In this document: positions 34,617 through 44,387 of the stretch, one piece after another | Layout: each line of letters begins with the position of its first letter | How positions within the stretch are numbered: the stretch's first letter is position 1 | Assembly (NCBI RefSeq): GCF_900148835.1 | Contig: NZ_FRYK01000001.1 | Location: 930,001-994,000, forward strand | Direction of reading: 5' to 3' | Length of the DNA stretch: 64,000 bases | Source of the DNA: Flavobacterium cucumis | GTDB taxonomy: Bacteria > Bacteroidota > Bacteroidia > Flavobacteriales > Flavobacteriaceae | Notes under the pieces: model-generated | Seen by the model: the letters and a program-made list of their open reading frames with translations, nothing else | Database searches by the model: none | What the model was told of the DNA's origin: nothing | Position numbers and translations under genes: made by a program

Positions 34617-35068
34617 TGAATTATAATAAATTATCAGCCGATCCAACAGCTTTAATACTAGGAATAATTGCATTTGTAATTATGGTTTTAGGATTTTGTT
34701 GCGGATTAGTAGTATTTGTTTCGTTGATTTTAGGAATTGTAGGATTAGTTCTTTCAATTAAAAGCCTTAAAGAGTATGAAGCAAATCCAACAGTATATTC
34801 ACACCAAAGCCGACAAAATGTATATGTTGGAAAAATCATTTGTTTGGTAACAACTATTTTATCAGCAATGTATTTTATAGTAATAATAGTTGCGGTTGTG
34901 GTTTATCAAGTGGGATTTTCAGACATCATAGAAAACAGATTAGATCAAATTAAAAATCAAGAAGTTAACGATTCCATTTATATGGATGAAGAAATTGAAA
35001 AAAATTATAGTAACGATTCCATTTATATAGATTCTACTTTTGTAGATTCTGTCAAAACGGAAAATTAA
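34616..35068 (+). CDS. DUF4190-type small membrane protein
   Basis: 150 residues starting at the ATG that overlaps the hmgA stop by one base. Two membrane helices (about 12-46) are joined by GFCCGLVVF and followed by the short loop SLKEYEANP, the DUF4190 layout; a third helix is at about 78-98. The acidic C-terminal tail has an internal repeat, NDSIYMDEE and NDSIYIDST, from an 18-bp direct repeat (34966-34983, 35011-35028). It interrupts an otherwise metabolic hmgA-hpd pair. Function unknown. Confidence 0.8.
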   Translation: MNYNKLSADPTALILGIIAFVIMVLGFCCGLVVFVSLILGIVGLVLSIKSLKEYEANPTVYSHQSRQNVYVGKIICLVTTILSAMYFIVIIVAVVVYQVGFSDIIENRLDQIKNQEVNDSIYMDEEIEKNYSNDSIYIDSTFVDSVKTEN

Positions 35069-35080
35069 AATTTAAGAATT

Positions 35081-36244
35081 ATGGCACAAGAAATAAAATC
35101 AGTAGAATACGGATTAGAAAAAATATTTGAAGGAGCACAAGATTTTTTACCTTTAATGGGAACAGATTACGTAGAGTTTTACGTAGGTAACGCAAAACAA
35201 GCAGCTCATTTTTATAAAACAGCTTTCGGTTTTCAGTCATTAGCTTATGCTGGATTAGAAACTGGCGTAAAAGACAGAGCATCCTATGTATTAAAGCAAG
35301 ATAAAATCCGTTTGGTCTTAACAACTGCTTTGAATAGTGATTCTTTAATTGGTGAACACGTAAAGAAACACGGAGATGGTGTTAAAGTTATAGCGCTTTG
35401 GGTAGAAGATGCACGTCAGTCTTACGAAGAAACAACTAAGCGTGGTGCAAAATCTTATTTTGAACCAGTAGTTGAAAAAGATGAAAATGGAGAAGTGGTT
35501 CGTGCGGGTATTTATGGCGCTTATGGTGAAACTGTTTTCATTTTCGTAGAGCGTAAAAATTATAACGGAATCTTTTTACCTGGATATAAAGAATGGAAAT
35601 CAGATTATAATCCAACATCAGTAGGATTAAAATATATCGACCACATGGTGGGTAATACGGGTTGGAATAGAATGAATGAAGCAGTGAAATGGTTTGAAGA
35701 TGTTATGGGGTTTGTGAATTTCCTATCTTTTGATGACAAGCAGATTACTACAGAATATTCGGCTCTTATGTCTAAAGTAATGAGCAATGGTAATGGAAGA
35801 ATCAAATTCCCTATTAATGAACCAGCTGAAGGTAAAAAACGTTCTCAAATTGAAGAATATTTAGACTTTTATGAAGGTGAGGGGGTGCAGCATATTGCTG
35901 TTGCAACAGATGATATTATTTCAACAGTTGCTCAAATGCGTGCAAGAGGAATTGAATTTTTGAGTACGCCACCTCAAGCATATTATGATGCTATTCCAGA
36001 ACGATTGAAAGATCATATGTCTAAATTTAAAGAAGATATTAACGAACTTCAAAAATTAGGTATCATGATTGATGCTGATGAAGAAGGATATTTATTGCAA
36101 ATTTTCACAAAGCCCGTTGAAGATCGTCCAACGCTTTTCTTTGAAATTATTCAAAGAATGGGTGCAAAAGGATTCGGTGCAGGGAACTTTAAGGCCCTTT
36201 TTGAGTCTATCGAAAGAGAGCAAGAATTGCGAGGTACATTATAA
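35081..36244 (+). CDS. hpd: 4-hydroxyphenylpyruvate dioxygenase
   Basis: 387 residues, two glyoxalase-fold halves. It turns 4-hydroxyphenylpyruvate into homogentisate, the hmgA substrate. Iron ligands are visible as His in KYIDHMVGN (about 184-192), His in GVQHIAVAT (about 270-278) and Glu in LFFEIIQRMG (about 352-361); the C-terminal helix GFGAGNFKALFESIEREQ is typical. It lies in the hmgA operon, and a candidate small RNA gene follows. Confidence 0.96.
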   Translation: MAQEIKSVEYGLEKIFEGAQDFLPLMGTDYVEFYVGNAKQAAHFYKTAFGFQSLAYAGLETGVKDRASYVLKQDKIRLVLTTALNSDSLIGEHVKKHGDGVKVIALWVEDARQSYEETTKRGAKSYFEPVVEKDENGEVVRAGIYGAYGETVFIFVERKNYNGIFLPGYKEWKSDYNPTSVGLKYIDHMVGNTGWNRMNEAVKWFEDVMGFVNFLSFDDKQITTEYSALMSKVMSNGNGRIKFPINEPAEGKKRSQIEEYLDFYEGEGVQHIAVATDDIISTVAQMRARGIEFLSTPPQAYYDAIPERLKDHMSKFKEDINELQKLGIMIDADEEGYLLQIFTKPVEDRPTLFFEIIQRMGAKGFGAGNFKALFESIEREQELRGTL

Positions 36245-36354
36245 AAATAACAAATTATTAACAATTCATCAAATTACAACGTTGTAGTGTTGGTGTTTTT
36301 AATAAAAATGTGTTAAAGTTGAAATTTAACTAAGAATAATTCAAAAACTTGCAT

Positions 36355-36362
36355 TACATTTG
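36355..36362 (+). promoter_or_regulatory. -7 box of the hpd-downstream small RNA
   Basis: TACATTTG, a perfect TAnnTTTG match; no TTG 19-21 bases upstream. Confidence 0.5.
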
Positions 36363-36367
36363 CACTC

Positions 36368-36480
36368 GAAAATCAGGGAGGTAGTTTGCCCTTATTTTTG
36401 ACAGTAAATTTTCATAATTTATAGTTTTTTGGTTGGTTAATAGCATAAAAACTCAGTCATATCTTTGACTGGGTTTTTTT
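36368..36480 (+). ncRNA. candidate small RNA between hpd and the DUF3108 gene
   Basis: About 113 nt from a -7 box to an intrinsic terminator. A 5' hairpin (36367-36378 with 36389-36400; one mismatch in 12) exposes the loop AGGTAGTTTG, an AT-rich single-stranded middle follows, and a 12-bp terminator stem (36448-36459, 36466-36477) ends in TTTTTTT. The downstream gene has its own -7 box beyond the terminator, so this unit is independent. Alternatively it is the 3' UTR of hpd. Family not recognised. Confidence 0.5.
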
Positions 36481-36487
36481 GTTTTAG

Positions 36488-36495
36488 TATTTTTG
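36488..36495 (+). promoter_or_regulatory. -7 box of the DUF3108 gene
   Basis: TATTTTTG, 40 bases before the ATG at 36536. Confidence 0.45.
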
Positions 36496-36535
36496 GAACA
36501 GAAATTGCATTTTCATTTCTAAAAAATGATTTACC

Positions 36536-37312
36536 ATGAAAAAAATAGCGGTGCTTTTTGTTCTTTTTATTACTACGAATTCATTTGTAGAACAAGAAAA
36601 TGCTTACACCACAGGAGAGTGGTTCAAACTTCGAATTCATTATGGCTTAGTTAATGCGGGTTATGCTACTTTAGAAGTTAAAGAAGCTGTTAAAAACAAC
36701 AAAAAAGTGCATCATGTAGTAGGGAAAGGCTGGACTGTTGGGATGACAAAATTCTTTTTTAAAGTAGACGATAATTACGAAAGTTATTTTGATAAACAAA
36801 CGGGGAAACCGTATCAATTTGTTAGAAAAATTGATGAAGGCGGTTATACTAAAAACCAAGAAGGATTTTTCAATCAAGAAAAAAATAATGTTTTGGTTAA
36901 AGATTATAAACACAAAACGGAGAAAACTTTTTCTGTCCCTGAGGATGTTCAAGATATTGTGTCTTCCTTTTATTATCTTAGGAATCATCACAAAATTGAT
37001 AAGTTAAAAGTAGGGGAATCCATTGCCATTGATATGTTTTTTGATGATGAAACTACAAAATTTAAGCTAAAATTTATTGGTAGAGAAGATATAAAAACTA
37101 AATTTGGAAAAGTTTCTTGTATGATTTTCAAACCTTATGTGCAAGCGGGTAGGGTTTTTAAAGAAGAAGAAAGTTTAACCGTTTGGATTTCAGACGATGA
37201 TAATAAAATTCCAGTTCGTTTGAAAGCTAGTTTGGCCATAGGGTCATTAAAAGCCGATTTAGAAGCTTTTAAAGGTTTAAAACATTCATTTAAAGTTAAA
37301 GCAGAAAAATAA
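36536..37312 (+). CDS. DUF3108 secreted protein
   Basis: 258 residues with an N-terminal signal sequence (MKKIAVLFVLFITTNSFVEQ). Beta-rich body with GEWFKLRIHYGLVNAGYATL (about 27-46), HVVGKGWTVGM (about 60-70) and C-terminal LTVWISDDDNKIPVRL (about 220-235), the pattern of DUF3108, a periplasmic family of unknown function with a lipoprotein-carrier-like strand order. The stop overlaps the next ATG by one base, coupling it to the tryptophan dioxygenase-like gene. Confidence 0.88.
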   Translation: MKKIAVLFVLFITTNSFVEQENAYTTGEWFKLRIHYGLVNAGYATLEVKEAVKNNKKVHHVVGKGWTVGMTKFFFKVDDNYESYFDKQTGKPYQFVRKIDEGGYTKNQEGFFNQEKNNVLVKDYKHKTEKTFSVPEDVQDIVSSFYYLRNHHKIDKLKVGESIAIDMFFDDETTKFKLKFIGREDIKTKFGKVSCMIFKPYVQAGRVFKEEESLTVWISDDDNKIPVRLKASLAIGSLKADLEAFKGLKHSFKVKAEK

Positions 37313-38238
37313 TGGAAGTAACTCCTAAGATTCAGGAACAATTAAATCAACTTCATGATAAATTTGAAGCCATTAATCAGAATACATCGACACATTTAGA
37401 GGGATTGCTTTGGGCTAAACCTATTACTTATTGGGATTATATTCAGACCGATGCCCTTTTAAGTCTTCAAATTCAGCGTACTACATTGCCGGATGAAATG
37501 GTTTTTGTGATGTATCATCAAGTAAATGAATTGTTGTTCAAAATGATTCTTTGGGAGATGAATCAATTGTGTCATAATGAAAAACCAACAACGGATTATT
37601 TTACTGAAAAATTAGGAAGAATTAGTCGTTATTTTGATATGTTAACCACTTCATTCGATATTATGAAAGACGGTATGGAGCCAGAACAATATCTAAAATT
37701 CCGAAATACATTAACGCCAGCGAGTGGCTTTCAATCGGCACAATACCGTTTAATCGAGTTCAGTTCAACGGATTTAATTAACTTAATCGACAATCGATTT
37801 AGAGCTACTATCGACAGAAATACTCCTTACGAGCATGCATTCGAACATTTGTATTGGCAAGCGGCTGGTAAAGATTATCATACAGGCGAAAAATCATATC
37901 TGATTCTGGAGTTTGAAAGAAAATACAAAAAAATATTTTTAGACTGGATGGAAGAGTACAATACGATTAATTTGTGGCGAAAGTTCAAACAATTACCAGT
38001 GGTGGACCAACAAAATCCAGAGCTAGTGGCAGCCATGCGTCATTACGATAAAACGGTTAATATTACTTGGGTTATGGGACACTTTAATGCAGCTAAAAAA
38101 TATATTGAAAGCGTTCCAGGGAATCATGAAGCTACAGGTGGAAGTGATTGGAAAAAATACATGTTACCAAAATACCAAAAGCGAATATTCTTCCCTGAAT
38201 TATGGACAAAAGAAGAATTGGATCACTGGGGAGAATAA
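37312..38238 (+). CDS. tryptophan 2,3-dioxygenase family protein
   Basis: 308 residues. It is expected to be a heme enzyme opening the indole ring of tryptophan to N-formylkynurenine. Conserved stretches: YHQVNELLFKMILWEMNQL (about 63-81, active-site His and aromatic residues), RFRATIDRNTPYEH (about 162-175) and VNITWVMGHF (about 244-253). With hmgA and hpd upstream it makes this a neighbourhood of aromatic amino-acid catabolism, although no kynurenine genes follow. Exact substrate preference is inferred. Confidence 0.88.
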   Translation: MEVTPKIQEQLNQLHDKFEAINQNTSTHLEGLLWAKPITYWDYIQTDALLSLQIQRTTLPDEMVFVMYHQVNELLFKMILWEMNQLCHNEKPTTDYFTEKLGRISRYFDMLTTSFDIMKDGMEPEQYLKFRNTLTPASGFQSAQYRLIEFSSTDLINLIDNRFRATIDRNTPYEHAFEHLYWQAAGKDYHTGEKSYLILEFERKYKKIFLDWMEEYNTINLWRKFKQLPVVDQQNPELVAAMRHYDKTVNITWVMGHFNAAKKYIESVPGNHEATGGSDWKKYMLPKYQKRIFFPELWTKEELDHWGE

Positions 38239-38265
38239 CCGCATTACGCATAAAAACAGAAAACA

Positions 38266-39504
38266 TTGAGATATTTAGTACTAGCCATTTTATTTGTTAC
38301 TTTTTTTACAGCATGTAACTCAAAAGAAGAAAAGAAAGAACAGCCAAAAGTAGTTGTAAAAAAAGAACCCATTATTAAAGAATACGGATTTATCTTTAAT
38401 GACTTCAAAGTAGTTAGAGATACCATTCGTTCAGGGGATACTTTTGGTAACATATTGGCGAAATATCCGTTAAAAGACAGTTTACGGGTTTATGATGTTA
38501 CAGAAAAAGTAAAAGATTCTTTTAAAGTAAGAAGAATTAAAGCTGGTAAACCTTATATCATGTTTCTCGATAAGAAGAAACCAAATACATTACAAGCGCT
38601 AGTTTATATTGAAGACAGAATCAATTATACGGTTGTTGATTTTAGAGATTCTATTGCAGTATTCAATAAAAAGAAGCCCACAACCATAAAAAGAAGAATC
38701 ATTGCCGCCGAAATTGAGGGTTCTTTGGCTGAGACTTTAGGAAAGGCGGGTGTTGGTGCTGCTTTAGTTCACAAATTAGCTAACATCTACGCTTACACGG
38801 TAGATTTCTTTAAAATTCAGAAAGAAGATAAATTTGCCATCATACTTAATGAACGTTTCATAGATGATTCTGTTTATGTTGGTGTAGAAAGTGTTGAGGC
38901 CTCTTACTTTGAACATAAAGGAAATAAAATTTTTGCTTTCCCATACAAATTATCGGAGGATCAAAAATATGAAGATTACTATGACGAAAACGGGAAAGGC
39001 TTAAAAAGCATGTTTTTAAAGGCCCCTTTGGATTTTTTCAGAATCTCGTCTCGCTTCTCTGGAAGGCGCTTTCATCCAGTACAAATGCGCTTCAAAGCTC
39101 ATAATGGAACGGATTATGCAGCACCTCATGGTACGCCAATTAAGACAACAGCTTCTGGAGTAGTAGAGCGAACAGGTTATACGGCTGGAAATGGGAATTT
39201 TGTAAAAGTTCGTCATAGTTCAACTTATGCTACTCAATATTTACACATGTCAAAAATTTTAGTTCGAAACGGACAGCGTGTTTCTCAAGGACAAGTTATA
39301 GGTAAAGTAGGAAGCACCGGTTTGGCTACTGGACCTCATGTATGTTATCGTTTCTGGAAAAATGGTGTTCAAGTTGACCCACTCAGACTGAAATTACCTA
39401 ATGCCGAACCAATGAATGAATCGCACAAACAAAAATATTTACAACATATAGCTCCTTTGAAGAAAGAATTGGATAGTATAACTGCAGTAAAATTTAAAGA
39501 ATAA
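38266..39504 (+). CDS. M23-family peptidoglycan metallopeptidase (TTG start)
   Basis: 412 residues. The TTG at 38266 is forced, since TAA lies five codons upstream in frame and the signal peptide begins right there. Lipoprotein signal with TACN as lipobox (about 14-17). An OapA/LysM-like region is followed by the LytM domain with [14 protein letters not shown] (about 280-293), YLHMSK (about 325) and GPHVCYRFW (about 356). The usual HxH zinc motif is HxC here. It should act as a cell-wall endopeptidase in the envelope. The stop overlaps pgi by one base. Confidence 0.9.
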   Translation: MRYLVLAILFVTFFTACNSKEEKKEQPKVVVKKEPIIKEYGFIFNDFKVVRDTIRSGDTFGNILAKYPLKDSLRVYDVTEKVKDSFKVRRIKAGKPYIMFLDKKKPNTLQALVYIEDRINYTVVDFRDSIAVFNKKKPTTIKRRIIAAEIEGSLAETLGKAGVGAALVHKLANIYAYTVDFFKIQKEDKFAIILNERFIDDSVYVGVESVEASYFEHKGNKIFAFPYKLSEDQKYEDYYDENGKGLKSMFLKAPLDFFRISSRFSGRRFHPVQMRFKAHNGTDYAAPHGTPIKTTASGVVERTGYTAGNGNFVKVRHSSTYATQYLHMSKILVRNGQRVSQGQVIGKVGSTGLATGPHVCYRFWKNGVQVDPLRLKLPNAEPMNESHKQKYLQHIAPLKKELDSITAVKFKE

Positions 39505-41141
39505 TGGCACTACCAAAAATAAATCCGTCACAAACAGCCGTTTGGCAAAAATTACAAACGCATTTTGAAACAATGCAAGCAACCTCTATGCAAGATTTGT
39601 TTGCATCTGATGAAACAAGAGCTGAGAAATTTCACATCCAATGGAATGATTTTTTAGTAGATTATTCTAAAAATATTATTCGTCAAGAAACACTTGATTT
39701 GTTACTCAATTTGGCTAAAGAAGTACAATTAAAAGAAGCAATTTCAAGTTATTTTCAAGGCGATTTAATCAATCAAACTGAAAATAGAGCGGTTTTACAC
39801 ACGGCGCTTCGCGCAAAAGCATCAGCTAATATTTTAGTTGATGGCATTAATGTAATGCCTGAAGTGTATTCAGTAAAAAATAAAATTCAAAACTTCTCAA
39901 ACGAAGTTATCTCTGGAAACAGAAAAGGTTTTACAGGGAAAGCCTTTACCGATGTCGTAAATATTGGAATTGGTGGTTCTGATTTGGGTCCAGCCATGAT
40001 AGTAGAAGCCTTACAGTTTTATAAAAATCATTTAAACGTTCACTTTGTTTCTAATGTTGATGGCGATCACGTTAACGAGGTGATTAAAAAACTTAATCCA
40101 GAAACAACTTTGTTTGTAATAGTTTCTAAAACATTTACTACACAAGAAACCTTATCGAATGCTGAAACGATTAGAAGTTGGTTCTTACAGTCAGCTTCTC
40201 AAGTCGATGTAGCCAAGCATTTTGTGGCGGTTTCAACCAATATCCAAAAAGTAACCGAATTCGGAATTAATCCCGACAATGTTTTTCCAATGTGGGATTG
40301 GGTTGGTGGTCGTTTTTCGTTATGGAGTGCGGTAGGTTTATCGATAAGTTTAGTGGTTGGGTTTGATAATTTTGACAAATTATTAAAAGGCGCCAACGAA
40401 ATGGACGAACACTTTAAAACCGAATCTTTTGATAAAAATATTCCTGTAATTTTGGCTTTATTGAGCATTTGGTACAACAATTTTTTTGGCGCTGAAAGCG
40501 AAGCTTTGATTCCGTACACCCAATATTTACAAAGGTTAGCACCTTATTTGCAACAAGGTATTATGGAAAGCAATGGAAAAAGTATTGGTAGAGACGGTAA
40601 ACCAGTCAATTATCAAACCGGAACGATTATTTGGGGCGAACCCGGAACGAATTCGCAACATGCTTTTTTCCAATTGATACATCAAGGAACTAAATTAATC
40701 CCAACAGATTTCATCGGATTTAAACAATCGCTTTACGGAAACAAAGACCATCACGACAAGTTGATGTCGAATTTCTTTGCGCAAACGGAAGCCTTATTGA
40801 TGGGGAAAACAGAAGTTCAAGTAAAAGGAGAATTCGAAAAACAAGGAGTTTCAGATGAAAAAGCTGATTTTCTATTGCCTTTTAAAGTTTTTTCAGGAAA
40901 TAAACCAACGAATACGATTTTAATAAACCAACTAACGCCAGAATCATTAGGTGCTTTAGTAGCCATGTATGAACATAAGATTTTCGTTCAAGGTGTTATT
41001 TGGAATATCTTTAGCTACGATCAATGGGGTGTGGAATTAGGGAAACAATTGGCCAATTCTATATTAGCAGAAATTGAATCGAAAGAAGTTAAATCTCACG
41101 ACAGTTCAACGTCGTTTTTACTACGAAAATTTTTAGAGTAG
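39504..41141 (+). CDS. pgi: glucose-6-phosphate isomerase
   Basis: 545 residues. It interconverts glucose 6-phosphate and fructose 6-phosphate. Diagnostic segments: [15 protein letters not shown] (about 152-166), [15 protein letters not shown] (about 209-223), [14 protein letters not shown] (about 268-281), ESNGKS (about 354) and GANE-type signatures. It is coupled to the M23 gene by a TAATG overlap. A long hairpin terminator lies 67 bases downstream. Confidence 0.97.
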   Translation: MALPKINPSQTAVWQKLQTHFETMQATSMQDLFASDETRAEKFHIQWNDFLVDYSKNIIRQETLDLLLNLAKEVQLKEAISSYFQGDLINQTENRAVLHTALRAKASANILVDGINVMPEVYSVKNKIQNFSNEVISGNRKGFTGKAFTDVVNIGIGGSDLGPAMIVEALQFYKNHLNVHFVSNVDGDHVNEVIKKLNPETTLFVIVSKTFTTQETLSNAETIRSWFLQSASQVDVAKHFVAVSTNIQKVTEFGINPDNVFPMWDWVGGRFSLWSAVGLSISLVVGFDNFDKLLKGANEMDEHFKTESFDKNIPVILALLSIWYNNFFGAESEALIPYTQYLQRLAPYLQQGIMESNGKSIGRDGKPVNYQTGTIIWGEPGTNSQHAFFQLIHQGTKLIPTDFIGFKQSLYGNKDHHDKLMSNFFAQTEALLMGKTEVQVKGEFEKQGVSDEKADFLLPFKVFSGNKPTNTILINQLTPESLGALVAMYEHKIFVQGVIWNIFSYDQWGVELGKQLANSILAEIESKEVKSHDSSTSFLLRKFLE

Positions 41142-41163
41142 ATAGCAGTTCTTAAAAAAGTCT

Positions 41164-41267
41164 TCTTAGTGAAGTGTTTGTGTTTCGAACTTTCTTACTA
41201 AGATAGTGGGTAGTGTATGGTAAATTTTTATGAAAATATACTGGTTTACACTATCCTAGTTTTTTTA
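41164..41267 (+). terminator. hairpin and terminator downstream of pgi
   Basis: A first stem CTTAGT/ACTAAG (41164-41202) extended by GAAGT/ACTTTC is followed by GGGTAGTGTA (41208-41217) pairing with TACACTATCC (41247-41256), which encloses ATTTT-TATG-AAAAT, and then TTTTTTT. This is the probable end of the M23-pgi transcript. Confidence 0.7.
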
Positions 41268-41301
41268 TTGATTTTATCTAATGTTTCATGGAAAACCCTT
41301 T

Positions 41302-41433
41302 TTAAAAGTTTTGGTTAATTGCCGTTTTATTTAATAGTACTTCTGGATTAATTTCTTTTGTTAAAAGAATGTTGTTTATCAAATCGATAAGTGGAACAAG
41401 TTTTTGGGTTTGTATGGCAGAAAGAAAATAGAT
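41302..41433 (-). pseudogene. possible remnant of a gene 3' end
   Basis: On the minus strand an open stretch of about 43 codons ending in TAA (41304-41302) reads IYFLSAIQTQKLVPLIDLIN and continues NILLTKEINPEVLL, closing with AINQNF. Composition and codon choice look protein-like, but a stop precedes it and there is no start. It lies in the 411-base gap between pgi and the TonB receptor. Family not recognised; it may be chance. Confidence 0.25.
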
Positions 41434-41552
41434 TCATTTTTTAGAATAGAATAACTTAAATTTTGCCCATCTCTTTTTTTGTTAACATTAGCTTAACACT
41501 AGAAAGAAAAACTTGTGTGAAATTTGCCAAAAATATTTTAAAAAAACAGAAA

Positions 41553-44288
41553 ATGAAAATTTTTAAAAAAGCTTTACTATTAGGGTTTTTCTTTTTGTCT
41601 ACTCTGACAGTATTTTCACAAATTAAAGTTACTGGAAAAGTAATTGACGGTGACTTAAATCAGCCTTTAGCAGGAGCTAACGTTCTTGTAAAAGGAACTT
41701 CAAATGGAAGTATAACAGATTTTGATGGTAAGTTTGAGGTAACTACTACTCTTAAATCGGGTCAAATTTCGATTTCTTATTTAGGTTTCCAAACGAGAAC
41801 GGTTTCATTTACAGTTACAGGTAGTTCAGTTGATTTAGGAAATATCATTGTTTCTCCTGATGCAAATCAATTAGCTGAAGTTGTGGTTGTAGGTAGAGGA
41901 ATTATTGACGTTGCGAAAGAAAGAAAAACTCCTATCGCAGTTTCAACTATCAAAGGTGTTGAAATTCAAGAAAAAGTAGGTACTGCAGATGTTACACAAA
42001 CAATGGTAAACACACCATCAGTTTATGTTGCTGGTCAAGCTGGAGGTTTTGGAGATTCAAGAATTACTGTTCGTGGTTTCCAACAAGACAATACGGCTTT
42101 CTTATTAAATGGTCAGCCAATTAATGGTATGGAAGATGGTTTGATGTATTGGTCAAACTGGTCTGGAATTTCAGATATTGCAAATTTCATTCAAATACAA
42201 AGAGGTTTAGGATCTTCAAAATTAGCTATTTCTTCAGTTGGAGGAACCGTAAACTTTGTGACTAAAGCAACAGATAAAAAAGAGGGTGGTTTTGCTTCTA
42301 TGGGTGTTGCAAATAATAATTATTTTAAATCTACAGCAGCTTACAATACCGGAATGAGTGCTAAAGGTTTTGGAATGAGTGTAATGTTGTCTCACTGGCA
42401 AGGTGCTGGTTATAATCAAGGAACAAGAGGTGAAGGGCAAAATTATTTCATTTCTTTTGGATACAAACCAAACGACAGACATAATTTCAATTTCTTAATA
42501 ACAGGAGCACCTCAGTCTCATGACCAAAATTTTACAAAAAGAATTTCTGATTATTTAGGTTTTGGTAGAAAATATAATAACAATTTTGGTTATTTAAACG
42601 GACAATACATCTCTGAAAGAACTAATTTTTACCATAAGCCGGTAGCCAATTTAAACTGGGATTTTGATATTAATGAAACTACATCTTTGTCAACAGTTCT
42701 TTATGCGTCTTGGGGGCGTGGTGGAGGTACTGGTAACTACGGTAGTGGAAAAAGAAGTATTTCTCAATTTAATCCTTATATAGGAGAAAATCAGAATACT
42801 TATATTAATTACGACCAAATTTTTTCAGAAAACTCTGCTGATGCTGATGGTATAGGTACATCTTCTAATTATGTAATTAGAGCTTCAATGAATAACCATG
42901 CATGGTATGGTTTAGTTTCAAACTTTAAAAAGGAAATTAATGACAACTTAAATCTAAATTTTGGTCTAGATTTAAGAACTTATAATGGTGATCACTATCG
43001 TCAAGTGTCTAATTTTTTAGGCTTGAATGCATGGAGTGAATCAAGAAGATTAAGAGATAACAACCATGTTATTCCTAATCCAAACACACTACCAAGTGCA
43101 ACAAATACAGTCAATCAATCTTATAGTATCAATCCTTGGTATGCATTCTTTAATTCTGCAGATGATTCTCAAAAAATTGACTATGATTACAGTGAAACCA
43201 TTTCTTATGGTGGAGTTTTTGGTCAATTAGAATATTCTAATGAGAATTTTTCAACTTTCTTTCAAGGAGCTATTTCTAATCAATCGCACCAAAGATTTGA
43301 TTACTATGATTATCAAGCGGAATTTCAAGATTCTGAGAAAGTTTCGAATGTCGGATATAACGTAAAAGGTGGAGCAGCTTATAATTTTGATGGAAAACAC
43401 GCTTTTTATGCAAATGCTGGTTACTATTCGCGTCAACCTTACCATGACAATATTTACTTGAATTTTACAAATCAAGTTAATCCATTAACTGAAAACGAAA
43501 AAGTTTTAGGTTTAGAAGCGGGTTATACATTTAAATCAAAATTATTCACAGGAAGTTTAAATGCATACAGAACTACTTGGGAAGATCGAGTAGTTACAAA
43601 TTCTTCTGTAAGAACAACTGACGGAGTAATTGGGACAACCCCTGTTTTTACAGGTGATGTTATCTTTGTAACTAACCAAGGTGTTAAACAAGTACACTCA
43701 GGTTTAGAATTGGATTTTGTTTTCAAACCTTTTGATAGACTAGATGTTAAAGGTTTTGGTTCTTTAGGAAATTGGGAATATGATGGAAATGCAATCACTA
43801 CTACAAGAGATGAAAATTTAAATACATTATTAGTTTCCGAAACTGATTTAGATGGTGGAAAAGTAGGAGATGCAGCTCAAACTACTTGGGGATTAGGAGC
43901 TAAATTTGAAATTTTTGAGCGTTTTTCTATTGATGCTGATTGGAGAAACTACTACAATTTGTATTCTAACGTAGCAGCTAAAGACAATTTGGAATTACCA
44001 AGCTTCGATTTAGTTGATGCTGGATTTTCATATAAAATGTTGGTTGGTAAAGACAAACAGAATGCTGTAAATTTCAGATTTAATGTTAATAATGTTTTTG
44101 ACGAAGTGTATTTGTCTGAGTTAAGATCTAACATTAAAGTAACAGATAATATTCCTGCGTCTGGTTCAACTCCATCTCCAGGAACTTATCAAGCAAATGG
44201 AAGAGTTTACAAAGGTATTGCAGATGGAAATCAAGGTTTCTTCGGTTTAGGAAGAACATGGAATTTTACCGTTCGTTATAATTTCTAA
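41553..44288 (+). CDS. TonB-dependent receptor with CarboxypepD_reg-like domain
   Basis: 911 residues from the ATG at 41553, which directly precedes a signal peptide (MKIFKKALLLGFFFLSTLTV, cleavage after FSQ). Upstream in-frame codons to 41463 are not needed. CarboxypepD_reg-like domain at about 24-110 (VTGKVIDGDLNQPLAGANVL), plug at about 125-235 (TVRGFQQDNTAFLLNGQPIN), then a 22-strand barrel ending FFGLGRTWNFTVRYNF. No SusD partner follows, so polysaccharide uptake is less likely than siderophore or other nutrient uptake. Substrate unknown. Confidence 0.93.
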   Translation: MKIFKKALLLGFFFLSTLTVFSQIKVTGKVIDGDLNQPLAGANVLVKGTSNGSITDFDGKFEVTTTLKSGQISISYLGFQTRTVSFTVTGSSVDLGNIIVSPDANQLAEVVVVGRGIIDVAKERKTPIAVSTIKGVEIQEKVGTADVTQTMVNTPSVYVAGQAGGFGDSRITVRGFQQDNTAFLLNGQPINGMEDGLMYWSNWSGISDIANFIQIQRGLGSSKLAISSVGGTVNFVTKATDKKEGGFASMGVANNNYFKSTAAYNTGMSAKGFGMSVMLSHWQGAGYNQGTRGEGQNYFISFGYKPNDRHNFNFLITGAPQSHDQNFTKRISDYLGFGRKYNNNFGYLNGQYISERTNFYHKPVANLNWDFDINETTSLSTVLYASWGRGGGTGNYGSGKRSISQFNPYIGENQNTYINYDQIFSENSADADGIGTSSNYVIRASMNNHAWYGLVSNFKKEINDNLNLNFGLDLRTYNGDHYRQVSNFLGLNAWSESRRLRDNNHVIPNPNTLPSATNTVNQSYSINPWYAFFNSADDSQKIDYDYSETISYGGVFGQLEYSNENFSTFFQGAISNQSHQRFDYYDYQAEFQDSEKVSNVGYNVKGGAAYNFDGKHAFYANAGYYSRQPYHDNIYLNFTNQVNPLTENEKVLGLEAGYTFKSKLFTGSLNAYRTTWEDRVVTNSSVRTTDGVIGTTPVFTGDVIFVTNQGVKQVHSGLELDFVFKPFDRLDVKGFGSLGNWEYDGNAITTTRDENLNTLLVSETDLDGGKVGDAAQTTWGLGAKFEIFERFSIDADWRNYYNLYSNVAAKDNLELPSFDLVDAGFSYKMLVGKDKQNAVNFRFNVNNVFDEVYLSELRSNIKVTDNIPASGSTPSPGTYQANGRVYKGIADGNQGFFGLGRTWNFTVRYNF

Positions 44289-44310
44289 TTCTTTTCAAAA
44301 ATGTTTTATA

Positions 44311-44349
44311 AAAAAACCTCTTACTCATTTTTTGAGTAAGAGGTTTTTT
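44311..44349 (+). terminator. terminator of the TonB receptor gene
   Basis: AACCTCTTACTCA and TGAGTAAGAGGTT around a short T-loop, then a T-run. Confidence 0.92.
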
Positions 44350-44363
44350 ATTTCCTATATTTG
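44332..44363 (+). promoter_or_regulatory. promoter of the four-helix membrane protein gene
   Basis: TTG (44332-44334, inside the preceding terminator), 21-base spacer, TATATTTG (44356-44363); the ATG follows at 44388. Confidence 0.6.
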
Positions 44364-44387
44364 TAATTCACTATTAAAAATACTTAT

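Noticed and set aside
41463..41552. 30-codon N-terminal extension of the TonB receptor
   Set aside because: The signal peptide begins at the ATG at 41553; the extension would bury it.
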